From assembly GCF_900108085.1 (NCBI RefSeq), contig NZ_FNVR01000005.1, forward strand, positions 1 to 64,000: a stretch of DNA of 64,000 bases, in the 5' to 3' direction. Source of the stretch: Algoriphagus boritolerans DSM 17298 = JCM 18970. Its GTDB lineage: Bacteria; Bacteroidota; Bacteroidia; Cytophagales; Cyclobacteriaceae. Every line of letters begins with the position of its first letter. Position 1 is the first letter of the stretch. The translations under genes and the position numbers were made by a program. Below the pieces are notes generated by a model that was not told the DNA's origin, searched no databases, and saw nothing but the letters and a program-made list of their open reading frames with translations. Below, one piece after another: positions 1-8,697 of this stretch.

Positions 1-189
<189 letters not shown>

Positions 190-271
190 AATTTATCTTT
201 ATTTCAAATCATTGACCGCCTAAGCAAGCCAACAATCTCCCGCCTCTGCTCTCAGGCTTATTCTTTCTCTC

Positions 272-292
272 TTACAACATTTCAAAGAACTT
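272..292 (-). promoter_or_regulatory. boxA-like element in the rRNA leader
   Basis: The transcript contains AAGTTCTTTGAAATGTTGTA here, about 85 nt before the 16S 5' end. Elements of the form GTTCTTTGAA are a recurring feature of rRNA leaders and are thought to serve rRNA antitermination. The assignment rests on similarity and position only. Confidence 0.45.
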
Positions 293-294
293 AA

Positions 295-312
295 TCCCGA
301 TCTTTATCGGGA
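295..312 (-). repeat. CCCGA-loop-TCGGG hairpin in the rRNA leader
   Basis: A perfect 7-bp inverted repeat (TCCCGAT / ATCGGGA) with a 4-nt loop lies between the rRNA promoters and the boxA-like element. A related stem, CGAC-GAAA-GTCG, occurs at 14937-14956. Without a T-run it is unlikely to be a terminator. Confidence 0.6.
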
Positions 313-342
313 ATTGTGAGACCCTTGTCCCAAATGCGAGTG

Positions 343-373
343 CAAAGATCGGTTTTTATTTTGTTTTCACAAA
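343..373 (-). promoter_or_regulatory. rRNA promoter P1
   Basis: Reading the minus strand, a -33 element TTTG (370-373) is followed after 19 nt by GATCTTTG (343-350), one mismatch from the Bacteroidota -7 consensus TAnnTTTG. The bases after the -7 box (CACTCGCATT) are nearly the same as those after P2. Confidence 0.7.
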
Positions 374-458
374 ATCGAAAAGAAAATTTTATCCTTTTTT
401 TCTTCTCTTTAAACCTTTTTTTTAATTTTTCCCAGAGACATCTTCTCGAATGGGAGTG

Positions 459-489
459 CAAACATAGAAGAGTCAATTTGATTACACAA
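459..489 (-). promoter_or_regulatory. rRNA promoter P2
   Basis: On the minus strand TTG (487-489) is followed after 20 nt by TATGTTTG (459-466), an exact TAnnTTTG. Downstream sequence CACTCCCATT matches that of P1, so the two promoters look like a tandem duplication 116 bp apart. Confidence 0.75.
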
Positions 490-546
490 GTCTTTGCAAA
501 ACAAAAATTGTAAACTTTTCTAAGACCCTACTCTAACCTTTAAAAA

Positions 547-1056
547 TCAGGACTTTGATTTTTTGAATAAAGGAACTGTGCTGCATGGCTCCCCAAACAT
601 CAGGGATCGAGCAACCGGCTGCAACACAGAAACCATCCTTCCATAAGCAAAAAGTGGTATTGGATAAGAACTGCAACCTTTGATTACTACCGGACGGTCT
701 CTGAAAGATTCCAAATCGAAATTTGAAATAACACGTTCAGAAATCATGATTTCTAGGACATCCAATTCTCCTACCACATACCCTTTAGTCACCGGCTCCA
801 AATAGGTACAGACCAGCATAAATGCCCAGGTAGGAACTATCGCATCGGCGGAACAGATAATGCCCACCCATCTATTACGATAAACTTCCCAATTGACTTC
901 CTTAAGTGCTTTTCTAAAATCCTGCTCTTTCAGAATCAATTCTTGCCAAAGGAAGGGCTTCAAATCGAAGACCACACGTTCCTCCTTTGGATAAATCTCT
1001 TCAAGATTTAACGAAATAATAGGACTTGACGAAACCCTGTTAATAATTTCATTCAT
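547..1056 (-). CDS. DUF2480 family protein
   Basis: 169 residues. The sequence fits DUF2480, a small family of unknown function found in Bacteroidota; the Cys-containing stretch IICSADAIVPTWAFML (about residues 66-81) and KGCSSYPIPLFAYGRM (about 125-140) are its most distinctive parts. There is no signal peptide or membrane span, so it is probably cytosolic. Its ATG overlaps the tsaB stop as ATGA, which implies translational coupling and makes it the last gene of the rpmH-rnpA-protease-tsaB cluster. Function is not known; the family assignment is from memory of its sequence pattern. Confidence 0.8.
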   Translation of the reverse strand: MNEIINRVSSSPIISLNLEEIYPKEERVVFDLKPFLWQELILKEQDFRKALKEVNWEVYRNRWVGIICSADAIVPTWAFMLVCTYLEPVTKGYVVGELDVLEIMISERVISNFDLESFRDRPVVIKGCSSYPIPLFAYGRMVSVLQPVARSLMFGEPCSTVPLFKKSKS

Positions 1057-1742
1057 AGGCCAAGTAACGGATTCTTCATGGAATGTAAAGCCTTGAACTC
1101 TTTGAGGTAGTTTGGGACTAAATAAGCAAGATCAGCAAAATCCTGATTCGCAAATTTTGAAAAAGCCAATTTCCCCAAGTGAAGAGCAGAAAATGTTAAA
1201 TCCGGAACAAACCGGGCATTTTCATTTGTGACAACGGTTTTTACTTTTTCCACTGCATTCCCAATGAAATAAACTGGCCCTTTCTCTAAAAAGTTCTCAA
1301 AAGCACCCTCTTTCAAAATTTCCGAATCAAGCTTCGAAATAGAATTAAGCTTGGGATCAAATACTTCCCGATAGACTTCCATTCTTCTGGCGTCCAAAAC
1401 GGGAATAATAAAAGAACCTTGATCGACAATCACCCCACTGGCTAAAGCCTGCAGGGTGTTAATTGAAATCAGAGGAAGATTTAACCCAAAAGCCAAACCT
1501 TTTGCTGTGGAGACGCCGATACGAAGGCCTGTGTAGGAGCCTGGCCCTTCAGAAACAGCAATCGCATCTAAATCCATCAATTCAGACCCGGACTTATTAA
1601 CCGCATCCAGCACCAATTGCATCAGTCGCTCCGCATGAGCACTTGACTCGGTAATCTCGCAAAGGCTCAACAGATTTCCCGAATTATGAACAGCCACAGA
1701 GCAAACCGAAGTCGAGGTCTCAATGGACAGAATTAATGCCAT
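1053..1742 (-). CDS. tsaB: tRNA threonylcarbamoyladenosine biosynthesis protein TsaB
   Basis: 229 residues, the usual TsaB length. TsaB is the non-catalytic ASKHA-fold partner of TsaD in making the t6A base at position 37 of ANN-decoding tRNAs. The N-terminal phosphate-binding strand (ILSIETSTSVCSVAV) and the family motif SEGPGSYTGLRIGVSTAKG (about residues 62-80) are clear. I start at MALILSIETS (1742): a longer frame exists upstream to 1844, but it would run through the end of the protease gene and adds residues no TsaB has. The start lies one base past the protease stop, and the 3' end overlaps the DUF2480 start by 4 nt. Confidence 0.93.
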   Translation of the reverse strand: MALILSIETSTSVCSVAVHNSGNLLSLCEITESSAHAERLMQLVLDAVNKSGSELMDLDAIAVSEGPGSYTGLRIGVSTAKGLAFGLNLPLISINTLQALASGVIVDQGSFIIPVLDARRMEVYREVFDPKLNSISKLDSEILKEGAFENFLEKGPVYFIGNAVEKVKTVVTNENARFVPDLTFSALHLGKLAFSKFANQDFADLAYLVPNYLKEFKALHSMKNPLLGL

Positions 1743-1743
1743 A

Positions 1744-3405
1744 TTACTTGGAGGAAGCTGATAGAATTTTGAGGGATTTGACAGGATCAGAAAGGTAAGA
1801 TTTTGCCAGGTCGATAGCAGGATCCTGATCCAAGCCAGCCTCAATCATCCCTTCCTGAAAATAGTAACGAGACACAATTTCTTCACTGAGAATTTTTTTG
1901 ACCTCTTCCTTATGTGTATCAAGATCACTCTCTTTACTGTGGTTGACTTTAGCTTTAATCATTTCCAATTGACTTTTGATTTCTTCGAAATAGGCCTCCT
2001 TTTCTGCATATTTCTCTAAATCCTGCATTGATTTCTCCACATAAGTAGTGTAATCATACTCTTTGCCATTCAAAAACTTTTTGAAGTCTTCATAATCCTG
2101 ATCGGAAATAGTGAAGGTCATCGGATCTGAGATTGACTTATTTTTGTAAAAATATTGTGTGGCAAAATCAAAAATATGATTGCCTGCCACTAAGGTGTAT
2201 GAAATCGGCGCGTAGCTAACTTCCTGAACCAAATCATCCGGCTCGATCCCCGCACCGTCACGAACAATTCTCCCGTTTGCTGTCTTGAAAGCTTTCCTCA
2301 AAGAATCAGGAACGGTAGTTAAAGACCCATTTTCGCGAGTCTGCGCATAGTCAATCGCCTGAATACATCGTCCACTTGGAATGTAATACTTCGCTGTTGT
2401 TACTTTTACCTGCGCATTATAGGTAAGTGGAATCGTCGTTTGCACGAGCCCTTTTCCGAAGGACTTTCTTCCTATCAAAACTGCCCGATCATAGTCCTGA
2501 AGCGCACCTGCTACAATTTCAGCCGCAGAAGCACTTCGCTCATTGATCAAGACAACAAGTGGAATCTCTTTATCTATGGGTGTTTTAGTCGTCTTGTACG
2601 TGTAATTCACATTTTGGAGCTTTCCGAGTGTCTTCACGACCTCTTTCCCTTTTGGAATAAAGAGGTTGACGATCTCAACTGCTTCATTAAGCAATCCACC
2701 GGGATTGTCTCTCAAGTCTAAAATCAATCGTTCGGCTCCTTGGCTTTTCAGATTTACTACTGCGTTTCTCACTTCGCTGGAAGCATTAGTGGTGAAATCT
2801 GACAATTTGATATAGCCAGTCTTGTCGTCGATTTTACCGTAGAAAGGCACGTTTTTCAAGGTGATCTTTTTTCTGATCAGTGAAAAATCAAGGGTATCCT
2901 TATCCCGAAGGACTTTTATGGTAAGTGGCGTATTTGCAGGACCTTTCAAAAGTTCTGAAACCTCTGCTGTTGGCTTATTTGAAACATCAATAGCGTCTAC
3001 TTTCAATATGAAATCAGCTATTCTCAAACCAGAAGACTGAGCAGGAAACCCTGTATAGGGCATCAAAATCATATTCCCTCCTCCCCGATTACCAATCAAG
3101 GCTCCGATTCCTGCATATTCGCCGGTCGTCAGCATTCGGAAATCAGCCGATTCCTCCTCCGGGATATACTCGGTATAAGGATCGAGCTCTTCCAGCATCG
3201 CATTAATTCCGATAGTAACCAACTTGTCCGGATCAATCTCATCCACATAATAGGAATCCAGCTCTCTGACCAAAGTGGCAAAAATGTCAATGTTCTTTGC
3301 CAAAGCAAAAAGCTTGTCGTTCTTGACCTGAAAGGCAAAAGTTCCCAAGAAAAGAACTAGAATTAATGGAATGAATACAATGGGTTTTTTCAATTTTTGA
3401 ATCAT
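1744..3405 (-). CDS. S41 family C-terminal processing peptidase (CtpA/Prc-like)
   Basis: 553 residues. An N-terminal membrane anchor (residues about 9-25, PIVFIPLILVLFLGTFAF) is followed by a tail-binding region, a PDZ domain (about 85-155, around GIGALIGNRGGGNMI) and the S41 catalytic core. The nucleophile Ser is in ERSASAAEIVAGAL and the general-base Lys in SFGKGLVQT, about 25 residues later, the expected Ser-Lys dyad. A 150-residue charged C-terminal region follows. It likely cleaves C-termini of envelope proteins in the periplasm. The start overlaps the rnpA stop by 4 nt (ATGA), so it is co-translated with rnpA. Confidence 0.93.
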   Translation of the reverse strand: MIQKLKKPIVFIPLILVLFLGTFAFQVKNDKLFALAKNIDIFATLVRELDSYYVDEIDPDKLVTIGINAMLEELDPYTEYIPEEESADFRMLTTGEYAGIGALIGNRGGGNMILMPYTGFPAQSSGLRIADFILKVDAIDVSNKPTAEVSELLKGPANTPLTIKVLRDKDTLDFSLIRKKITLKNVPFYGKIDDKTGYIKLSDFTTNASSEVRNAVVNLKSQGAERLILDLRDNPGGLLNEAVEIVNLFIPKGKEVVKTLGKLQNVNYTYKTTKTPIDKEIPLVVLINERSASAAEIVAGALQDYDRAVLIGRKSFGKGLVQTTIPLTYNAQVKVTTAKYYIPSGRCIQAIDYAQTRENGSLTTVPDSLRKAFKTANGRIVRDGAGIEPDDLVQEVSYAPISYTLVAGNHIFDFATQYFYKNKSISDPMTFTISDQDYEDFKKFLNGKEYDYTTYVEKSMQDLEKYAEKEAYFEEIKSQLEMIKAKVNHSKESDLDTHKEEVKKILSEEIVSRYYFQEGMIEAGLDQDPAIDLAKSYLSDPVKSLKILSASSK

Positions 3406-3782
3406 GAGGAAAGCGGTTTTTGGATTAACTCCTGATTGAGCTTTGCCAGGAGTTGAATCATTTTGGGTTGAATCTCAGCAAAAGTCATTTCTGCCTTACC
3501 AACAAATATAAGGCCGAGGATAATTCCATCTGCCGGAAGGATTTGCTTGTTAAGCCGATAGGCTTCTTTTAATCTTCGTTTGATGAAGTTTCGGCCAGTA
3601 GCCTTTCTGATTTTCTTTTTGGAAACTGAGAAAAGGATTTGATTGGGTTGACCTGCCAGTTCAGTTTTTTTTATAAAAAGTACTTTGAACGGATACAAAA
3701 AAAAAGAGGAACCTTCGTTAAAAAGTTCCTTGATTAGTTTTTCGGCATGGAGCCGCTCGTTCTTTGGAAGTTTAAAATTCAT
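3402..3782 (-). CDS. rnpA: Ribonuclease P protein component
   Basis: 126 residues, basic. RnpA assists the catalytic RNase P RNA in removing 5' leaders of pre-tRNAs. The family RNR motif is seen as GRNFIKRRLKEAYR (about residues 63-76), and the N-terminal FPKNERLHAEK-like opening (KLPKNERLHAEKLIKELF) matches the family. It follows rpmH after 48 bp, the classic rpmH-rnpA pair; unlike many bacteria, yidC and dnaA are not next to it here; instead a protease and tsaB follow. Confidence 0.95.
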   Translation of the reverse strand: MNFKLPKNERLHAEKLIKELFNEGSSFFLYPFKVLFIKKTELAGQPNQILFSVSKKKIRKATGRNFIKRRLKEAYRLNKQILPADGIILGLIFVGKAEMTFAEIQPKMIQLLAKLNQELIQKPLSS

Positions 3783-3830
3783 CGCAAGGACTGTACTCGT
3801 ATGTGAACATACGAAAAACAGCGCAGAGAA

Positions 3831-3989
3831 TTACTTCTTAAGAGTCTTTTCAGAAGAGACGGTCAACTTATGTCTTCCTTTTGCTCTTCTTGCCCTGATT
3901 ACTCTTCTACCGTTAGCAGAAGACATTCTTTCTCTGAAGCCGTGCTTGTTCTTTCTTTTTCTTCGAGAAGGCTGGAATGTTCTTTTCAT
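3831..3989 (-). CDS. rpmH: 50S ribosomal protein L34
   Basis: 52 residues, opening [20 protein letters not shown], the unmistakable L34 start, and ending in KTLKK. It is very basic and binds 23S rRNA in the large subunit. A strong promoter lies about 70 nt upstream, so it heads the minus-strand cluster rpmH-rnpA-protease-tsaB-DUF2480. Confidence 0.97.
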   Translation of the reverse strand: MKRTFQPSRRKRKNKHGFRERMSSANGRRVIRARRAKGRHKLTVSSEKTLKK

Positions 3990-4055
3990 GATCGAATATC
4001 TTTAACTAGTTGCGTTCTTTGTCTTCCATTCAGGCATTGACCCTGAAAAGGATTG

Positions 4056-4086
4056 CAAAGATATGGACCATTTTCTGAAATACAAA
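4056..4086 (-). promoter_or_regulatory. Promoter of the rpmH operon
   Basis: On the minus strand a TTTG (ends at 4083) is followed after 19 nt by TATCTTTG (4056-4063), an exact TAnnTTTG with ideal spacing. A start near 4049 gives a leader of about 60 nt before the rpmH ATG. Confidence 0.8.
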
Positions 4087-4125
4087 TCCAACTTCTACAT
4101 TTGTTGGGTCTAAATCCGATTTATT

Positions 4126-5784
4126 ATGCTCCGATATAAAGTCAGTTGCCAAAATCCGGCTTCTCAGTTTGTTGAGATAGAATTAGCGATTGAAACAATT
4201 GAAACCGAAATTATAAAACTTCAACTTCCCGCCTGGAGAGCCGGACGCTATCAGCTCGCAAATTTTGCACAAAACATTCGAAACTTAAGCGTAATCGATT
4301 CGGAGGAGAATTCGGTACCGGCAGGAAAAACGAGTAAAGACTGTTGGGAATTCAGCGCGAAAAAAGCAGGAATTCATTGGGTTTCCTATGAATATTTCTG
4401 TGGAAAAATGGATGCAGGAAGCTGCTGGGTCGATGATGAGCAGATTTATTTGAATCTGGTCAATTGCTGTTTTGATGTTTTGGACAGAAGTGAGGAGGAA
4501 ATTGAAGTCACACTGAATTTGACCCAATTCCCCAAGCAAATCAGCACGCTGATTCCTTTATCCGACAATATTTGGAAAGCAAAAGGCTTTCAAATGTTGG
4601 CTGATGCTACCATTCTGGCCTCCAAAAATCTGACTCATTGGAACTATTCGATTGGAGAAACTGCATTTCACATTTGGATTCATGGTGAGATTAATTTTGA
4701 CCAAAAACTTTTTTTAGACCAGTTTAATGCCTTCTCTTCAAAACTCATCCATGACTTTGGTGAATTCCCCGAACCGGAATATCATTTCATTTTCCAGCTT
4801 TTACCCTACCCGCATTATCATGGCGTGGAGCATCGCCGCGGTACAGTGATTACTTTTGGTCCGGCAGTAAACCTAGCTGATCCAGCTCAAATGGAAGAAT
4901 TGCTTGGCGTAAGCTGTCATGAGCTATATCACGCCTGGAATGTCTGCCGAATCCGCCCAAAGGAACTTTTGCCTTATGACTTTTCTAAAGAAGCCTACAC
5001 CAAAGCTGGATTGCTTCTGGAAGGGGTAACCACTTACATGGGAGATCTGTATTTACTTAAGTCCGGAGTTTACGATCTGCCCACCTATCTCAAACATTTT
5101 GAAAAAGTAATCGCCAGAGAAGTAGCAAGCTTGGGTTGGAGAAATCAGACGATCGCTGAATCATCATTTGACCTATGGCTGGATGGCTATGTTACAGGAA
5201 TTCCCGACCGAAAAGTAAATATCTACACCCATGGTGCTCTGCTGGCACTTTGCATTGATGTATTATTATTGAAAAATGGGAGTTCGCTCAGCCTAATTAT
5301 GAAAGAAATGTGGGAGCAGTTTGGGAAACCATTCAAAGGTTATTCAATGAGTGATTTTGACCAGTTGGTATTTGAAAAATTCTCAGACAAAACAGAAGTC
5401 CGCTCGTTCTTTTCCAACTATGTAAGTGGAAAAGCGGATCTTTTTCCTGTACTCCAATCTCAACTCTTCGCTCTGGGAATTGAGATGATTGAGGCTCAAA
5501 GTAAGGATTGGCCAATGCATGAATTTGGAATCAAAACAAACTCAGAAGGAGCAATCCTCCAGCTTCACCCGGATTCTAAAGCTTATGGTTCATTGATGAG
5601 AAACGATCGAATTGTGAACTGGCCAATCGTAAAATCAGCTGGCAATTCAGATTTGAAACTTCGAATTAACCGGAATGAGCGGTCTTTGGATATATTTTTA
5701 GAAAATGAGAATAGAAGGTTTTATCCTGTTTTTCAGCTACTTGTTAAAAAGCTTAACCCGATCACCGCAAAATGGATGACATAA
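4126..5784 (+). CDS. M61 family metallopeptidase (glycyl aminopeptidase-like)
   Basis: 552 residues. The N-terminal beta domain (about 1-180) is followed by a thermolysin-like catalytic domain with zinc motif HELYHAWN (HExxH, about residues 265-272) and downstream Glu in LLLEGVTTYMGDLYLL, as in M61 peptidases. The C-terminal 90 residues resemble a weak PDZ domain. M61 enzymes remove N-terminal Gly/Ala residues or act as endopeptidases. No signal peptide is seen, so it is probably cytosolic. It is transcribed alone, divergent from rpmH and convergent with the M16 cluster; a bidirectional terminator follows. Confidence 0.9.
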   Translation: MLRYKVSCQNPASQFVEIELAIETIETEIIKLQLPAWRAGRYQLANFAQNIRNLSVIDSEENSVPAGKTSKDCWEFSAKKAGIHWVSYEYFCGKMDAGSCWVDDEQIYLNLVNCCFDVLDRSEEEIEVTLNLTQFPKQISTLIPLSDNIWKAKGFQMLADATILASKNLTHWNYSIGETAFHIWIHGEINFDQKLFLDQFNAFSSKLIHDFGEFPEPEYHFIFQLLPYPHYHGVEHRRGTVITFGPAVNLADPAQMEELLGVSCHELYHAWNVCRIRPKELLPYDFSKEAYTKAGLLLEGVTTYMGDLYLLKSGVYDLPTYLKHFEKVIAREVASLGWRNQTIAESSFDLWLDGYVTGIPDRKVNIYTHGALLALCIDVLLLKNGSSLSLIMKEMWEQFGKPFKGYSMSDFDQLVFEKFSDKTEVRSFFSNYVSGKADLFPVLQSQLFALGIEMIEAQSKDWPMHEFGIKTNSEGAILQLHPDSKAYGSLMRNDRIVNWPIVKSAGNSDLKLRINRNERSLDIFLENENRRFYPVFQLLVKKLNPITAKWMT

Positions 5785-5812
5785 AAAAGGCTTCCAAAAC
5801 CCGGAAGCCTTT
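5783..5812. terminator. Bidirectional intrinsic terminator
   Basis: A perfect 10-bp stem (AAAGGCTTCC / GGAAGCCTTT) with a 7-nt loop lies between the convergent M61 gene and the M16 cluster. The minus-strand product ends in six T, so it is strongest for the M16 cluster; the plus side has a broken T-run. Confidence 0.85.
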
Positions 5813-5833
5813 GATTTAATGAAAGAGTGGTAT

Positions 5834-6562
5834 CTATTGGAAATCTGAATCCGAAAGTACCTGATTGAATTTCACCGAAATCATTTTAGCTTCAAGGGCT
5901 TCTGGAAGCATTGGGTTTTTGATCGTCAGCATCATGGGAAACTTCACTCCTTCAACCTCTTGGTAATCCGAATAGGTGATCTCCCCGGTAGCCTCAGAGC
6001 TCGTTCTGATTTTAAGGCCGCTTTCAACAGAATAGAATTCGTTGGTCACCATGCCATTTGGCGCGGTAATTCCAAGCTTGTTGGTTTGCTGTCCGTCAAT
6101 TTCCTCTGTTCCGAGAAACTCCAAGGTGAAGCCCATTTCAGAATAAAACTGCTCTGGAAACACATAGGTCTGAGGCTTAAGAAGAGCGACTGTCTCCTCA
6201 GGAAGCTCCTGAACTTGCCCCATCATTACCATTTGACCTTGCCCACCTACCAGTAGTGTTTTTTGCATGACATTGCCACCCACTGATGTGGATTGCATCA
6301 TTCGTGTATTTTCAGAATCAGCGATGGTTTTGATTTCGATCACTTGACCCTGAAAATTAGCTTCAGCCGTCATGCTAGCGTTTTTGATGGCCTTCACTTT
6401 AGCTTCCCCACCTACTGCTTTGATATAATTTGCAATGATAGTTTCCGGATCATTTTCAACTAATGAAATTTGATCACCAATGCGGATCACTTTTTCAGCA
6501 AAAAGATCGGTATGTGACGCCACTACGACAAGGCCTGCGACTAAGAGAGATTTGAAGTTCAT
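5834..6562 (-). CDS. Secreted protein paralogous to the C-terminal domain of the upstream M16 protein
   Basis: 242 residues with a Sec signal peptide (about 1-22, cut near LFA-EK). The mature part matches the last 220 residues of the neighbouring 681-residue M16 protein: both have an I/L-x-x-Y-I/L-x-A-x-GG-x-x-K-V-K-A-I-K opening, the stretch SVGGNVMQKT and a YSDYQ motif before a final beta region. The fold is probably a LolA/LolB-like or outer-membrane lipoprotein-sorting beta domain, but that is inference. It follows the M16 gene after 62 bp and ends the cluster, so it probably acts in the periplasm with the M16 pair. Confidence 0.8.
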   Translation of the reverse strand: MNFKSLLVAGLVVVASHTDLFAEKVIRIGDQISLVENDPETIIANYIKAVGGEAKVKAIKNASMTAEANFQGQVIEIKTIADSENTRMMQSTSVGGNVMQKTLLVGGQGQMVMMGQVQELPEETVALLKPQTYVFPEQFYSEMGFTLEFLGTEEIDGQQTNKLGITAPNGMVTNEFYSVESGLKIRTSSEATGEITYSDYQEVEGVKFPMMLTIKNPMLPEALEAKMISVKFNQVLSDSDFQ

Positions 6563-6624
6563 ACTTGTTTTTTTTTAAAATTAAAAGAATAAAAAGGGAG
6601 GAGCAGCCCTCCTCCCATGTCATG

Positions 6625-8670
6625 TTATTTAACGTCTTCGTCAGTCACTGGCACATTCAATTCCATCGAAGTAACTTTGGCTTCAAGGGGAACCGGTATT
6701 GCAGGAGACTTGATGGTCCAAGCCATCGGCAGCAACACGCCATCCTTGGCTTGATAGTCTGAATAGAACGTGTCACCGGATGCAGGGTTTTCGTATTTGA
6801 TTTTCAATCCGGTCTCCTGGGCATAGTAGTTTGTCAACTTTGCTCCGGTGGCGGTGGCAATGATTACCTTATAAGCCGGGGTACCGTCTACATCTTTCAA
6901 CCCGTCAAAAGTCAAGGTATATCCATTTTCTTGGTAAACTGCTTCCGGAAAGAGAAATGAATTCAATTTCGCTTCAGCAAGCTGAGCTTCGTTCATTTCC
7001 ATGGAATTTCCCTGAACCGACATAGAACCTTTGCCGTCTGCTAATGTGGTTTTTTGCATCACATTGCCTCCAACCGAAAGTTTTTGACCATATCTGCCAT
7101 TTTGAGAATCGTATACAAAAGCCAGGTTTAGGGGAGTGCCCATCACATCTGCATCCATTGAAATTTTTGCAGTTTTGATCGCTTTTACTTTTTCCATTCC
7201 ACCAATGGCAGTGAGATAAGTTTCCAGCACCTTTTCCGCAGTCATGTTTGCATCCGCCGTCAATTCCTTTGCAGGCATTCCCATGTTGTCATACAGGGTG
7301 ACTTCGCCAAACTGAGCCAATTTCTCCTTGATTTCAGCACCGTTTCCAACTGTAGTGATGATAAACTTATCCGGTTCGATGAGACGCTTTGCAGTGGCAT
7401 TGATATCGTCTACTGTCAGGGCACTCAATTTTTGCAGGTAAGTCGCGTAGTAGTCTTTTGGAAGCTTGTATCGATCTGTATTTAAAGCAAAGTTTGCAAC
7501 AGTGGCAGGCTGCTCTAATGATCGTCCAAAACTGCCTGACAATTCTGCTTTTGCTTTTGCAAGCTCTTCTTCAGTCACTCCATTTTCCACCAAATTCTGG
7601 ATTTCATAAATGAATTCGTAAACAGCAGAGTCAGTAACTTCTGTACGAACCGAGGCATTTACCGAGATGGTCGCTACCAATTTATCCGCTCCGATAGATG
7701 AATAAGCGCCATAAGTGTAGCCTTTGTCTTCTCGAAGATTCATGAAAAGTCGGGAAGCAGAACCCCCACCCAAAATCTGATTTAATACTCTACTGGAGAT
7801 ATAATCGTCATCTCCAATTTTCATTTTCACTGGCTGTGTCAGATTGATCACGGATTGCACGGAAGAACTTCTGTCTACCAAGGCGACAGCACGCTTTGAA
7901 GCACGCTCAGGGATTGGGTAAGTAAATTTGGGCACTTCGCCTTGCTTCCAATTGCCAAAATACTGCTTTACCACTTTCTCAGCTTCCGCTTTGTCCATAT
8001 CCCCAACGATTGCCAGATAGGCAATATTTGACTTAAAGTAAGTTTGATAATACGACTTCACATCTTCCACTGTCACATTATTGATGGTCGCTTCAGTTTC
8101 CACCTCTCCATAAGGATGGTTTTTGCCGTACACAACCGCCGCTGAAAGCCTGGAGGAAATCACGTTTGGATTGTCTTTGCTTTGCGCCAATGCGGTAAGC
8201 GATTGCTTTCTCAATTTGTCCAACTCTTCCTGAGGAAACACGGGATTGAAAAGCACGTCAGCCATTAATTCCAATACTTTTCCCTGATGCTTTTTCAAAG
8301 AAGAAGCAAACATCGAGGTAGAAGATGCACTCAAACTTGCTCCGATGAAATCCACTTCCTGGTCTAGTTGATCTTTGGTTCGGTTTTTTGTGCCTGCCAT
8401 CATCATTTCCCCGACAAAACCTGTCAAACCAGCCTTGTCTCCTTCCAGGATTGGATCACGCTCCAAAACCAATGTAAAAGACACTCTTGGTAATTTGTCG
8501 TTTTTCACCACAAATACCTTGAGACCATTGTCCAAGGTGAAGGTCTCCGCTTCTCCGATTTTTATCTCTGGAGCTGGTCCTGATGCAGGAAGCTTACTTC
8601 TGTCCACCTGAGCAAATCCGCCCACCGCAACCAAAAGTGTCAATACAAATGCTATAGCTATTTTTTTCAT
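6625..8670 (-). CDS. M16 family peptidase-like protein, zinc motif lost, with C-terminal extension
   Basis: 681 residues with a signal peptide (about 1-20, ending GGFAQ). Residues about 40-450 are an M16 (pitrilysin/insulinase) unit: EAETFTLDNGLKVFVVKND, then an inactive-like half with GGGSASRLFMNLREDKGYTYG. Where catalytic M16 proteins have HxxEH, this one reads GFVGEMMMAG, so zinc cannot be bound as usual. Residues about 455-681 are an extra domain duplicated in the next gene. M16 enzymes often work as a catalytic plus non-catalytic pair; the catalytic partner is directly upstream with a 27-bp gap. Expected to be periplasmic. Confidence 0.9.
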   Translation of the reverse strand: MKKIAIAFVLTLLVAVGGFAQVDRSKLPASGPAPEIKIGEAETFTLDNGLKVFVVKNDKLPRVSFTLVLERDPILEGDKAGLTGFVGEMMMAGTKNRTKDQLDQEVDFIGASLSASSTSMFASSLKKHQGKVLELMADVLFNPVFPQEELDKLRKQSLTALAQSKDNPNVISSRLSAAVVYGKNHPYGEVETEATINNVTVEDVKSYYQTYFKSNIAYLAIVGDMDKAEAEKVVKQYFGNWKQGEVPKFTYPIPERASKRAVALVDRSSSVQSVINLTQPVKMKIGDDDYISSRVLNQILGGGSASRLFMNLREDKGYTYGAYSSIGADKLVATISVNASVRTEVTDSAVYEFIYEIQNLVENGVTEEELAKAKAELSGSFGRSLEQPATVANFALNTDRYKLPKDYYATYLQKLSALTVDDINATAKRLIEPDKFIITTVGNGAEIKEKLAQFGEVTLYDNMGMPAKELTADANMTAEKVLETYLTAIGGMEKVKAIKTAKISMDADVMGTPLNLAFVYDSQNGRYGQKLSVGGNVMQKTTLADGKGSMSVQGNSMEMNEAQLAEAKLNSFLFPEAVYQENGYTLTFDGLKDVDGTPAYKVIIATATGAKLTNYYAQETGLKIKYENPASGDTFYSDYQAKDGVLLPMAWTIKSPAIPVPLEAKVTSMELNVPVTDEDVK

Positions 8671-8697
8671 TTCTAGGATATGTTATAGGTGAAACAA

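Larger units (their letters stand above)
190..546 (-). other. rRNA operon leader and promoter region, no gene
   Basis: This AT-rich stretch separates the DUF2480 gene from 16S. It holds two tandem promoters, a short hairpin and a boxA-like leader element, described separately. Short open frames on either strand here have low-complexity products (Lys/Phe/Arg runs) and are not believed. Confidence 0.8.
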
